Assembly: GCA_026826555.1 (NCBI GenBank)
Contig: JAKSZT010054304.1
Span: forward strand, 30,535,458-30,599,457
Reading direction: 5' to 3'
From: Tolypeutes matacus
Lineage: Eukaryota > Chordata > Mammalia > Cingulata > Chlamyphoridae
DNA: 64,000 nt
Position numbers and translations under genes: made by a program
Part shown: positions 49,541 through 61,664 of the stretch, one piece after another
Numbering within the stretch: position 1 is the first letter of the stretch
Layout of the letters: the number at the start of each line of letters is the position of its first letter
Notes under the pieces: model-generated
Told to the model about the DNA's origin: nothing
The model's input: only the letters and a program-made list of their open reading frames with translations
Database searches by the model: none

Positions 49541-51504
49541 GGGAGAAGCAGCAAGATGGTGTCAGTTTAACTGATCACTCACCATCTCTCTCACAAAAAA
49601 CAGCTGAGTGGGGATGAGATCTTGCCCAAGTGAACTGTTTTGGAAACCCACAGAGAGGGTGCCTTTGGAACACTGACCTGGAGGGAGCTGGATGAAGAGA
49701 TAAATTGCTCAAGGTGAAACCATGAGTTTCTGGTCCCTGTGGCTAGAAACATCGGACAGCTAAGCACCACCCTCAAGGCAACAAGCTGCTCTGAGCCCCA
49801 GTTCCCGTCACTGGCCACCCAAGTAGGAGGGAGAGTTCTCTGAGAGTAGGAGGGTTCTGGCGAAGGGTGGAGAGAGGTTTCCTTTCTGTGGGTTTGGTTG
49901 CATGGAAACCCTTTCAGCTTTGGCGAGCATACCAACCAGCTCAAGGTGGCACCAGGAAGAAGGGAGAGGTGAATCTGGTGAAGCAGCCTGATTTACTAGG
50001 GCAAGGGACACTTGCCCTAGGAGAAGGTGGAGTCAGGCAATTGATGAGTCCCATGCTGAAAACTATCAAAATTTCAACTCCCCTAAGGGAGGTAGGGAGT
50101 AGGAAGCATTTAATAAGATTCCAAGAGCCTATTTAGGGTCCCTTGGGAGGAGGGGGTGGTCTTAAAGAGGGTTGAGAGTCATTTTTCTGTGGTAAGTTCA
50201 CTCATCAGGATCCCATTTGAATTTCAAAAGGGAACTCAACTTGACCAGGAGAGGTGAGGGGGGGATTCCACTAACACAGGCTATTGTGTCCTGCTGTCCT
50301 GGGAGAGAAAGCAATAAGAATAGAAATGGGGTAAGGACAAACTCCTAAGCAGCAAGAATCAAAGCAACTGCAAAGGGTCAAACCTGCCAGAGGGAAAGTG
50401 ACTGGATAGTTGTCTGAAGAGCTAACTGACCCAACAAGAAAGTTTAGCTCAGTGGAGGAGTTTCTGCCTTGAATACACAAGGTCCCTATTTCGATTCCTG
50501 GTTCCTCTTGGAGTAGTGATCCACCGGGATATCAAACAACCAGTTTATACTTTAGGACAGGGAAAACATAGACCTTAATTTTGTATTAGCTTCTCTTGGG
50601 TCTTTATTCTTCCTGAAAAAAAGGTTACATCGTTTTTAAATTTTAACTTAGTTTACTTGCTAAAACCCACTTCAAAACCTGCAGAAGTCAGGCTGTAGGG
50701 TATTTGATTGATGAACACTGGCAGCCTGAGAAGCCCCTCAAGTGCCTAAGAAGGAAGGCTGTTTTTCCCTTAGTTTTTGTTTGACTGCTTGCTTGTGTGT
50801 TGGTTGCTTTTTTGTTTTCTTGATTTCCTTTCCTCTCACCCCCCGCCTCCTTTTTTTAATTAAGGGTTGCTGGCTTGTTTCTTGTTTGCTGTGTTTCCAT
50901 TTACTTGATTTCCCCTTTTCTGTATATACTGATTTTGTCTACCAAATGCTATCTCTTTTGCTACCTTCATCTTTCTGTCTTCCACTTTCTGTTGTTCTTA
51001 CTTTCCACCTCTCTTTATTTAGTCCTCAGTTTTTCTGGTTTTTGTTTCTCTCTCGCCTATTCAGTTTTCTTTCTTTTATTAACTTTTTTCTTTTTGTTTT
51101 TTCTTTTCTCCTTACCTCTCTCCTCAGCACTCTGGCCTTTTAATTCATTCTATATATTTTTCTCTATTTGGTTTCCCATTTCATTGATGGTACTCCACTT
51201 TTTTATTCCCATTCTCTACACTGCTAACATGAGTTAAATATTCATTTTCCTAGGTCTTATATGGTTCCTTTTCCAAATTTTTCTATAATTATTACTATTA
51301 TCTGTTTTCTTTTCTTACCTCTTTCACTGTCTGTGGGCCTAATCTTTTTCTTTCAAGAGGACATAAATAACAGCAAGGAAATAAAAAAAGAGAAACAAAG
51401 TCTCAAAAAGAAAATTTAACACATACCCCAAAACAGCAAATAAATAAAATTATAGAGTAGAGAGAGAAGCTAACCAACTGAATAAACCCATCAAGATAAA
51501 AAAG
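49541..51504 (+). promoter_or_regulatory. L1 5'UTR/internal promoter
   Basis: It starts GGGAGAAGCAGCAAGATGGT. The first kilobase is relatively GC-rich ('ggtgcctttggaacactg', 'gagtgggg'). The last 650 bases (about 50740-51340) are strongly T- and C-rich on this strand. The T/C bias explains two overlapping hydrophobic frames near 50742-51237, which I do not regard as genes. It directs sense transcription by RNA polymerase II from inside the element. Confidence 0.7.
50440..50506 (+). repeat. tRNA-like segment inside the L1 5'UTR
   Basis: Box A-like TAGCTCAGTGG at 50445-50455 and box B-like TTCGATTCC at 50490-50498 are separated by 34 bases, as in tRNA genes. The segment between them ('ttctgccttgaatacacaaggtcc') follows the alanine-tRNA-like order seen in tRNA-derived SINEs. 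It lacks a CCA end, an A-tail and obvious flanking duplication. It may be a SINE head or a coincidence. Confidence 0.45.
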
Positions 51505-52492
51505 ATGACTACACAGCAACGAAATATTACAAACCATGCCAAGAAACAGGAAGACATGGCCCAGTCCAATGAACAAACTAAATGTCAGGAAGAGATGCAG
51601 AACATCGAACAACTGATCAGAGCTGTCCAAACAAATATTACATACCAACTTAATGAAGTGAAGGAAGAGATTAAGGATATTAAGAAGACACTGGTAAAAC
51701 ATACTGAAGAAATTGTAAACATACATAAAAAGTTAATAGATATGATGGTGATGAATGGTATAATCCAAGAAATCAAAAATACATTGGAAGCACATAACAG
51801 CAGATTTGAACAAGCAGGGGAAAGAATTGGTGATGTAGAAGACAGTACATCTGAAATTAAAAAAGACAAAACAGATAGGTAAAAAGATAGAAAAAATCCA
51901 TCAGGAACTTAGGGGTTTGAATGACAACACAAAATGCACAAACATACACATTATAGTCATCCCAGAGGGAGAAGAGAAGGGAAAGGGGACAGAAGGAGAG
52001 TTGGAAGAAATAATGGCTGAAAACTTCCCAAACCTATTGAGGGAGATGGATGTACATGTCCAGGAAGCACAGCGCACCCCAAACAGTATAAATCCCAATG
52101 GGCCTACTCCAAGACGTATACTTCTGAAACTGTGCAATGCGCAAGATAAAAAGAAACTACTGAAGGCAGCAAAAGAAAAGAGAACCATCACATACAAGGG
52201 AAGCTCAATAAGATTAAGTGCTGATTTCTCATCTGAAACCATGGAGGCAAGAAGACAATGGTATGACATAGTTAAGGAACTAAAAGAAAAAAACTTCCAG
52301 CGAAGAATTCTCTATTCAGCAAAGATGGCATTAAAAAGTGATGGAGAGGTCAAAATATTCACAGATAAACAGAAATTAAGAGAGTATGCCAATAAGAAAC
52401 CTGCCCTTCAAGAAATACTAAAGGGAATTTGGCAGGTTGAAAGGGAAAAACAGGAGAGAGAGAGAGTTGGAAGAGAGTGTAAGAACAACTAA
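51505..52492 (+). pseudogene. L1 ORF1 (RNA-binding protein), frameshifted
   Basis: ORF1p forms trimers on L1 RNA. The N-terminal frame (51505-51882, 125 codons) begins MTTQQRNITNHAKKQEDM and is a Lys/Glu/Ile-rich coiled coil. It stops at 51882 in the 'KKDKTDR' segment. The reading frame then shifts by one to 51917-52492 (191 codons). This second part holds the RRM-like core ('CTNIHIIVIPEGEE', 'MAENFPNLLREMDVHVQEAQRTPN') and the C-terminal domain ('RILLKLCNAQDKKKLLKAAKEK', 'DFSSETMEARRQWYDI'). Combined length is close to other L1 ORF1s (about 330 codons). A single small indel between 51850 and 51920 separates the halves. Confidence 0.92.
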
Positions 52493-52547
52493 AAAGACAG
52501 AAAGAGAAATAAAAACAAAATATGACATACATAAATCCAAAGAAAAT

Positions 52548-55500
52548 ATGGCTAACATAAGTAATTCCTGGAGCGTAATAACACTGAATGTTAATGGATT
52601 AAACTCCCCAGTCAAGAGACACAGATTGGCACAATGGATAAGGAAATATGACCTATCTATATGCTATCTACAAGAAACCAACCTTAGACTCAGGGATTCA
52701 AGAGGACTGAAAGTGAATGGCTGGAAAACAATATTACAAGCAAACAATATTACAAGCAAACAATAATGAAAAAAGGGTGGCAGTAGCTATACTAATATCA
52801 GACAAAATAGACTTTAAATGCAAAACTATTGTAAGAGACAAAGATGGACACTACATATTAGTAAAAGGGGTAATATTTCAAGAAGAAAGAACAATCATAA
52901 ACATTTATGCACCTAACCAGGGTGCTTCAAAATACATGAGGCAAACACTGGAAAAACTAAATGGAGAAATAGATGCCTCTACAATAAGAGTGGGGGATTT
53001 TAATACACCATTATCACCATTAGACAGAACATCCTGAAAGAATCAATAAAGAAACAAAGACTTTGAACAATACATTAGAGGATCTGGACCTAATAGATAG
53101 ATACAGAACACTACATAGCCAAATACGGAGGGATACATATTCTTCTCAAGCGCACACTGATCAATCTCCAATATAGACCACATGCTAGGCCACAGAAAAA
53201 TTCTCAATGAACTCAGAGAGATTGAAATTACACAAAGTAATTTCTCTGACAACAATGGAATGAAGCAGGGAATCAGTGAGGGCCAGAAAACCAGATTAGG
53301 CATAAAGATATGGAAGTTAAACAACACATACTTAGACAAACAGTGGGCCGAGGAGGAAATCTCAGAAGAAATCAGTAACGACCTTGAAACAAATGAAAAA
53401 TGACAACACAACATATCAAAACCTGTGAGATATAGCAAAAGCTGTACTGAGAGGGAAATTCATAGCCATAAATGCACATATCAAAAAAGAGGAAAGAGCT
53501 AAAATTGAAGACCTAACTGCATACCTGGAGTAATTAGAAAAAGAACAACAAACTAATCCCAAGGGAAGCAGAAAGAAGGAAATGACAAAGATTAGAGCAG
53601 ATCTAAATGACATAGAAAATAAGAAAGCACTAGGAAAAATAAAAAAAAAAGAAAAACAAACAAAACCTGGTTCTTTGAGAAGATCAATAAAATTGACAAT
53701 CCTTTAGCTAGACTAACAAAGATAGAGAGAACATGCAAATACACAAAATAAGAAATAAGGAAGGGGATATCACCAATGACCCCATCGAAATAAGGAGTAT
53801 TATAAGAGGATACTTTGAAAAATTAAATGCCAACAAGAAGGATAATTTAGAGGAAATGGACAAATTCCTAGAAACACACAATCAGCCTACATTGATGAAA
53901 GAAGAAATTGATGATCTCAACAGACCAATCAAAAGTACTGAGATAGAATCAGTCATTAAAAACCCCCAACTAAGAAGAGCCCAGGACCAGTGGTCTTCAC
54001 ACATGAATTCTACCAAACATTCTAGAAAGAAATAACACTAATCCTGCTTAAACTCTTCCAAAACATAGAAGTAAAAAGAACATTGCCTAACTCATTCTAT
54101 GATGCCAAGATAACCCTAATATCAAAGCTGAAGATGCCACAAGAAAGGAAAATTACACACCAATCTCTCTAATGAACTAGATGCTAAAATCCTAAACAAA
54201 ATACTTACTAATCATATTCAATGACACATCAAATTAATCATACACCATGACCAAATGGGTATCATCCCAGATATGCAAGGATGGTTCAGCATAAAAAAAG
54301 CAATCAATATAATTACCACATAAACAGATCAAAAGAGAAAAATCACATGTGTCTATAGACACAGAAAAGCATTTGACAAAATACAACCCCCTTTCCTGAT
54401 AAAAACACTGCAAAAGATAGAAATAGAAGGAAATGTTCTGAACATGATAAAGGGTATAGATGAAAACCCACAGCTAACATCATAGACAATTGTGAAATCC
54501 TAAAAGTTTTCCCTCTAAGATTGGGAACAAGACAAGCATGCCCACTATCACTGCTCCTATTTAACATTGTGTTAGAAGTACTTGCTTGAGCAATGAGGCA
54601 AGAAAAAGATATAAAAGGCATCCAATTGGAAAGGAAGAAGTAAAAATTTCACTACTTGCAGATGATCTGATCCCATACATATAAAGCCCTGAGAAATCTA
54701 CAACAAAGCTTCTAGAACTTATAAAGGACTTCAGTAAATTTTTCAATGTGCAAAAAATCAGTAGCATTTCTGTACACCAATAATGAGCAAGCTGAGGAGG
54801 AAATCAAGAAAAAATACCATTTACAATAGTAACTAAAAAAATCAAATACTTAGGAATAAATTTAACTAAATATGTAAATGACTTATACACAGAAAACTAT
54901 ACAACACTGTTAAAGGAAATCAAAGAAGAATTAAATAAATGGAAGAATATTCCCTGATCATGGGTAGGAAGACTAAACATCATAAAGACATCTATCCTAC
55001 CCAAACTATTCTACAGATTTAATGCAATCCCAATAAAAATCAACACAGCATTTTTCACCGAATTGGAAAAACTATGAAATTTATTTGGAAGGGCAAGATG
55101 CTCCAAATAGCCAAAGACATATTGATAAAGAAAAATGAAATCAGAGGATTCACACTACCTGATTCAAGCTACAGTTGTCAAAACTGCATGGTATTGGCAC
55201 AAAGATTGACATACCAACCGTTTGGAACTGAATTGAGAGTTCTGATATAGGTCTTCACATATACAGTCATCTGATATTCGACAAGGCCACCAAGTCCACT
55301 CAACTGGAAGAGAATGGCCTCTTCAACAAATAGTGCTTGGATAATTGGACATCCATATCCAAAAGAATGAGAGGAACACCATCTCACACCTTATACAAAA
55401 ATCAACTCAAGATAGATCAAAGGTCTCAATATAAGAGCCAAGACCATAAAGACCTTGGAAGATAATGTAGGGAAGCATCTATAGGACCTTGTAATAGGAA

Positions 55501-55655
55501 ATGGTTTGATGAACTTCACACCCAAAGCACGAGCAGTGAAAGAAAAAATAGATATATGGGACCTCCTCAAAATTAAAACCTTTAGCACCTAAATGGAGTT
55601 TGTCAAGAAAGTGAAAAGACAAGAAATAGAAAGGGAGAAGAAGGTTGTAAGCCAA
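52548..55655 (+). pseudogene. L1 ORF2 (endonuclease-reverse transcriptase), frameshifted and truncated
   Basis: The start is the ATG at 52548 ('MANISNSWSVITLNVNGLN'), in frame through the endonuclease N-terminus with 'CYLQETNLR' (catalytic Glu). An exact tandem repeat near 52725-52762 shifts the frame. Endonuclease continues with 'INIYAPNQG' and 'VGDFNTPLSP' (52717-53037), then 'DHMLGH' near 53175. An RT finger part ('QIHKIRNKEGDI', 53733-54035) and an LADD box at 54655-54666, in place of FADD, follow. At least six frame changes or stops are present. Homology to the copy at 38529-39953 stops about 55655 and jumps to 3'UTR, deleting the zinc-knuckle region. Confidence 0.92.
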
Positions 55656-56640
55656 TGCCCATACGGGCAAAATCTATGATAAGGTGGAAATGAGTAGTTG
55701 TGCAGCGAAGGGACAAGACAGGTGTGTAGTGACACTTTTGGGTTGGGTGGTGCAAGCTTGATAAAAGGAGTAGGGTTTGGAGGATGTGTTGGATGGTCCA
55801 TGGAACTGGGGAGAGGATTGAGGGGGAGCTGGTGAATACTGATGATTGGTGGGTATATGGGTGAAACTACAATGTTGAGAAAGCTCTTTTGGCAATATGA
55901 CTGGTTTAGGGTGTTGGATGGGGGACCGTTAGGGACAGGGTGCACTTGGGGCAGTCTTCTAGAGAAGGTGCGAGTGATCATTTTGTCATAGTGTGTTGTA
56001 TCAGTGGGTGGAGACCAACATAATGAATGGGAAGGATGTGTACTCCCATCTTGGGGAGGCCTGAAATGTTCTCAACAGAGGAGCAGGTATCTCTTGACAT
56101 CATGGTCAGTTCCTAATAGGAGAGGACAGACTAATGTGTCAAGCCCTCAGCATTGTTGCAGCAGGTGTCTTGTCTTTCAAGGAGTGAAGCCTGGCGATTG
56201 CTGAGGGACCCAAGGGGAGAGGGGAGGGAAGAATAGAGAATATGGAAGATGGGATATTTGGGGGGCAATGGAAGTGTTCTGCATGATCTTGCAATGATGG
56301 AAGCAGTCCATGTTAAAATTCATCAAAAATATATAAAAGTGTAAGGTGTAAAATGTAAATCATAATGTAAACCATTGACAATGATTAGTAGCTATGTTTC
56401 AATATTTGTACATCAGTTGTACAAAATGTAACATCCACATGTATAAAGGTTATTAATAAGGGAAGGGGGAAAAGGGGAAGGATGTTGGATATATGGGAGT
56501 CCTCTATATTCTTTATGTGACTTTACTATGACCTAAAACTTCTTTGAAGACAAAATGAATAAAGGTAAAGCTCTGGGGATAAATGGAAGAAAATGCCACT
56601 GTACATATAGGACAACAGATACTACAGTGATGAAAGGTAA
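55656..56640 (+). other. L1 3'UTR
   Basis: Opens 'atgcccatacgggcaaaatc', homologous to 'cccatatagacataatc' (minus strand, near 38440) in the younger L1. It continues with 'gtaaaccattgacaatg' and 'acatccacatgtata', then 'ggatgttggatatatgggag'. No clear poly(A) tail is present before the AT-rich stretch. Confidence 0.65.
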
Positions 56641-59340
56641 AATGTCCAAAAATTTTTATTTTATTTTATTTTTTAAAAATATTTTTCATTATTTTTAATA
56701 TCCCAATTTCTTTTTTTTTTACTTTATTTTAGTTTTCGTTTTTCTAAATTATTATTACTTTATTTCTTATTTTTAAATATTTCATTATTTCATTTTCCTA
56801 TTAATTGTATTTGGCGATATTCTTGGCTTCATTTCTGAAGAGGTTTTGGATCACAGGAGGGTAACGACTATGGCAGGGGAGGATCCTTGGTGTGGGATGT
56901 CAGTGATGGGGGTACCTTAATTTTAAGATGTATCAGAGGAGTTTACTTGTTCTAAAGAAAACTAAATACATTTTTGCAAGAAGCCATATTCAAACAATGG
57001 TTTCTTTATTGGCAGCAAGAAAATTTTATGTATCTATTATATAATTAGATCTATGTTTTTGAAATTCTTACAAAAGAACAAATATTTTCTTATTTTTTGG
57101 ATGACATTTGAAGAGCAATTGTACTTCTACTTTTTTATCCAGGGTGAGCGTCATTAAATAATATCAATGAAAACTTATAATTCTAAACTCTGGCAGACTT
57201 AACCTATGAAGCCTTTGAAAAAAATATGTCAGTTTCCTGTGTCTATTTCTATGCTCTACCTTAGAACTTCTGAAACAATGATTCAGATGTCTGACTTATA
57301 AAAGACACCATGGAAGCAGATGATTCTGAAATATAACCATGTCAAAAATGCTTAACATAAATCCATTACAAATATACTTGATTCTTATAAAGCTAAGTTT
57401 CCACAAGGGCAATCTCAGAAAATCGTTCACATGCACACACACACACACAAACACACGTCCAATGTAAATAATAGTTAAACTAAGTTTAAATTATTACAGA
57501 AGTACTGTTTCTAAAAACATCAAGGGTGGTTATATTCAGAGCACATAGACAAACTTCTATCCCCATCCCATGTTCTTATTCCATATACCTTGCTCTGCAT
57601 ATCATTCACAGACCACTCCCAAACTCCTTTACAATCTCAATTAAATCAGTTCTTGACTTTCTTGAACTGTCTTCATCTTCCAGATATCTTATCTTCACTT
57701 TTCACAAAATCTTTCTGAACTTTGTCAAGAAAATCATTTGAGCTGGTCTAGACATCTTCTTAAATGTTCTCCTCAGATCCATTATCCACATGCCACATTC
57801 ATAGCATTTTGAAAACAAGGGCACTATGATAAAATTCTCCTAGCAACCCAAGAAGAAAATATACATGCATTCATTTTTATAAGATATATATGTATCACAC
57901 TTATTTTTTAAAGGTATTGTAATAATAAACTGGTATATTGGCTTGAAAACTGAGAAGTTCTCATCTATTTTTCAAACTTCATTTTGTAAAATCATTCAGA
58001 AAACCATTCAATATTTTTTTATTGTGACTAAGAGTTACAAGATATTAGTGAAGCTTTGGAAGAAAGAGATAAATACAAAGAAGCTTGATGTATGTTTTTT
58101 GATTTCTAAATAATTTTATCATCAGTTTGAAAATAACAGAGTAGATATTTTCTCTTATACATAAAAAAGTTTATACATAAAAAGTGTTTCTTATAGGTAA
58201 GAAACACACTTCTCTCTTATTTAAGGCCACTGTTGTTGTTTTTTTCCCTGTTCTCTTTTGACACATGCATCTGACCTTAATTCTTACTGGTATACAGTCG
58301 TAGAATGGAAGGGACGTGTGGCAGAAATGGGATGAGGTAGCATTTTGAGGCATATGGGTTGACACAAGTCAGAATGACGACAAGGTTCAAGTATTGGCCT
58401 GGGAATGTGTGACAGATATATAATGAAACAGACAGTGACTTGGGAGAAGACATTCTAGGAATTTGCAGGCTGGAACACAGACCCTGAAATGTCTCAAAAA
58501 TTGGATAGAAAGGAAGGTTAGGAATCAGAAGTTAAGACAGGATAGGGAAGGAGAGGGCATTTGACAGATGCCAGGACTGTGAGGGGCACAGGGATTTAGG
58601 CAATCAGGCTTGATACTCCAAAAGAGGTAGCCCGGTTATGGACAATTGGACAAGTTATAGAGCCTTGGGCTTTCACATGCTTGACAAAGCCATTAGCTAA
58701 TATTGGATATGGATTGCTGATACTGAAATTACTGGATTTGTTTTGTCTTGTCATGGGATAGAAGAAGAAGAGGTAGATATGTTTTGTTGAAAAAGCTCAA
58801 TATATTGATTTAAGAAATTGAAATAAATCAAAGAAAATTCAGCCAGATATAAGGGGTTCATCAGTTCTTGAATATGGAGGTATACAATGAGATGCTTAAC
58901 CAAAGTTACATCAGGTATGATGATTACTAAGAATAAAGGCAATAAAAGCTGATGCAAATTTTCCATACATTGTGAACTTACATGTTAAGATTTTTCCTAA
59001 TAAAAAAATTCAGGATATATTTTTCTAGCCATTGGACTCTTAAAAGATGTAGGGTTTCATAAGAGAAAAATAATAGTGACGAGCTTTCCATGATTCTTTT
59101 AGTATTTTGTGTTAAAGGGAGTTCAAACCTCATGAAATTTACTTTGAGTCAAAATATTCTCTATAAAGAGGAGAAGTGGTCTTGAATACAGAGACTTTAA
59201 GTAGGTTTAGAATTTCCCTATTTGTACAGATACAGAAAATTAGTTTTAAATAATTAATACATTTAGGGAAGAGATGCAAATTCAGGGTCTTGAAATCCCT
59301 ATCTATCCAGTGAGAAGAAATGTGGGGATTTTCTTTCATA
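56641..59340. other. AT-rich sequence, mostly unassigned, with a CA repeat
   Basis: T-rich low complexity at about 56650-56810 and a (CA)n tract at about 57433-57458. 56820-56940 is more GC-rich and may still belong to the L1 3'UTR. 58300-58700 is purine-rich and may be repeat-derived. No gene. Confidence 0.5.
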
Positions 59341-59715
59341 CAATTAATAGGGTAATTACAAAATTCATATATAATATGAAGAAACCGACTTTACATGTAT
59401 AGACACAAAAAGAATAAAAGTAAAAGGTTGGGAAAAAATACAACATTAGAACTAATCAAAAGAAATTATAGTTGCTGTATTAATATCAGACAATGCATTT
59501 CCATGCAAAGACTATTTCATAATGATGAAGTGATCAATTAATCAAGAGGACATACAAATCCTAAGCATTATGCACCTAAAAACTAACCTTCACAATACCC
59601 AACATCAAAACACTCAGAACTGCATGGGAAAATAGACAAATCCACAATTACTGAGGGACATTTCAATACCATTATCTCAATAACATATACAACATATAGA
59701 CAGAACAGTAATAGG

Positions 59716-60325
59716 TGTGGCGGTTTGAGATTATTTTATGAATTCCCAAAAAAGAGAAAGCTTATGTTTATAAGCTAATCCATTCCTGTGGCTGTGAGAC
59801 CCATTTGACTATATTACACCAATGGGGCGTGATGCATGTTGAGTCTCTGCCCTCTTGCTGGGTCTCATATAAAGGGAGACACAGAGATTCAGACAGACAA
59901 AGAAAAAAGGGGACTGTCACTTTTTATTCTCCATGTGACAGAAAAGGCTCCAGTTTTGCTCACAGCTGACCTGCAAGGACAGAAGCCCTAAAACACAAAC
60001 CCTAAGCCAGGAGAAAGAGGACTACAGGATCACTTAAGCACAAAGCCCCAAGAGACAGGGCCCAGGGAGCAGCTCAAGAGGAGACAGTGAGCCCAGAGAG
60101 GAAGACTGAAACCCCAGCAGAGATGGGCAGCCATCTTGATTCACCATGTGACAACCCGCTGGGATTAACAGTAGCTAACTATGGTAAGAAAACATCTCTG
60201 CTGATGCCTCAGTTTGGATTTTTCACAGCCTTGGAAATGTAAGCTTTTACACCAAATAAGTACCCTTTATAAAACCAACACATTTCTGATACTTTGCATT
60301 GACAGCCCTTTGACAAACTAAAACA
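59716..60325 (+). mobile_element. Solo MaLR-like LTR, family A-related
   Basis: Starts TGTGGCGGTTTGAGATTAT and ends 'gacaaactaaaaca', 610 bases. It contains 'gcagccatcttgattcaccatgtg' and 'caaataagtaccctttataaaacc' near the end. Flanking pentamers ATAGG and ATACA share three bases. Confidence 0.85.
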
Positions 60326-60793
60326 ATACATATATATGAGACTTGAACAACAATATCAGTCAACTTCACCTAACTGACATCTATAACAGCAGAATACACA
60401 TTCTGTTCAAGTGCACAGGAAATATTGATAAAAATAAACTTATTTGGCAAATTAAAATGTCCCCAAAATTTAAAATAATTCAAGCCATACAAAGTATGTG
60501 TATTGACCACAATGGAATTACATTTGTAATCAATAGGTAAGAGATAATGGGATAATCTCTAAATATGTGGAACATAAATAACATAATTATAAGTAGGTTA
60601 TCAAAGAAGAAACCAAAAGGGAAATTCAATGAAGAAGAAAACACAAAATATAAATATGTGTGAGAATCAGCTTCACTAGTACCTAGAGGGAAATTTATAA
60701 ATTTTAGCATCTTTATTAGAAACAATAAAACTCTCAAATATGACCTAAGTATTTCCTTAAAAACCCAGAAATAGAAGAGTAATGAAACTTAGG

Positions 60794-61271
60794 TGTTTCA
60801 ATTTCCTTGGCTGCTCAAGTAAATACCATGCAATGAGTTGGTTTAAACAATGGGAATTTATTGGCTCACAGTTTTGAGGCTAGGAGAAGTCCAAATCAAG
60901 TCCTCGTAAAGGTAAGACTTTCTTCACAAAGATCGGTGTTCCAGGGCTGGCTGCCAGTGATCCTTGGTCCTTGGCTCCTTTGTCACATGGCAAGGCTTGT
61001 GGTGCTTCTCTGGGCCTCTCCTTTCTCTTCTGGGTTCTATAGACTTTCAATTTCTGGCTGTTCCCTCTGTGTCCATTCTCTGTCTGAAGTTCATTCTGCT
61101 TATAAAGGCCTCCAGTAGTAGGATTAAGACCCATCCTGATTGAGTTGGGCCACACATTAACAAATGTAACCTTATCAAAAGGCCCTAGTTACAATGCGTT
61201 CACACCTATAAGAATATATTAAGCTTAAGAACATATTTTTATGGGTTACATAGTTGCAGATCACCATACCA
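60794..61271 (-). mobile_element. Solo MaLR-like LTR, family B
   Basis: Runs from 'tgtttcaatttccttggctgc' to 'gcagatcaccatacca', 478 bases. It shares 'gaatttattggctcacag', 'cacatggcaaggc' and 'ttataaaggcctccagta' with the copies at 26745 and 31495. Confidence 0.8.
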
Positions 61272-61664
61272 GGTAAGCAAAAGAAAGTGAGTAATAAGAA
61301 AGTTCTGAGGGGAGATCAATGAGATAGAAAACAGAAAAATAATGAAATGAAAAGCTGTTTGGTTAAGAAGATAAGTAAAATGAATAACCCCTTAGCCATG
61401 CTTATACCGGGGGCAAATGAGAACAGACACAAATTATCAATACCAGGAATGAGACTCTACAGATATATTTTTAAAGGAAATAAAATGATCAAATTCATGC
61501 CAAAAACTTTAACAACTTACATGAATTGTGCAAATTTCTTTAAAGACACAAACTATCAGAGCTCACTGAAGAAAAAATACTTAACTTGAATAGCCTATAT
61601 GAATTAAAGAAATTGAATATGATACCTAGCAAAAGCAGGTACTTTTTTCTCTATACACCTTTAA

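Larger units (their letters stand above)
49541..56640 (+). mobile_element. L1 with intact 5' end, inactivated (5'UTR-ORF1-ORF2-3'UTR)
   Basis: About 7.1 kb in one orientation: 5'UTR 49541-51504, ORF1 51505-52492, a 55-base gap, ORF2 52548 to about 55655, and 3'UTR to about 56640. Its order and the short ORF1-ORF2 spacer are standard for mammalian L1. A CAAGATGG YY1-type core at 49552-49559 (about +12 to +19) marks a genuine 5' end. Both ORFs carry shifts and stops, and ORF2 has lost about 0.8 kb near its end. The 3' limit is uncertain because an AT-rich low-complexity stretch follows (56650-56810). Confidence 0.85.

Noticed and set aside
50742..51237. Hydrophobic 120-133 codon frames that look like membrane proteins
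   Set aside because: They lie in the T/C-rich part of an L1 5'UTR. T-rich codons (Phe, Leu, Ser) create false membrane segments.
53043..53438. 131-codon minus-strand frame
   Set aside because: It is antisense to the L1 endonuclease region and has no independent support.
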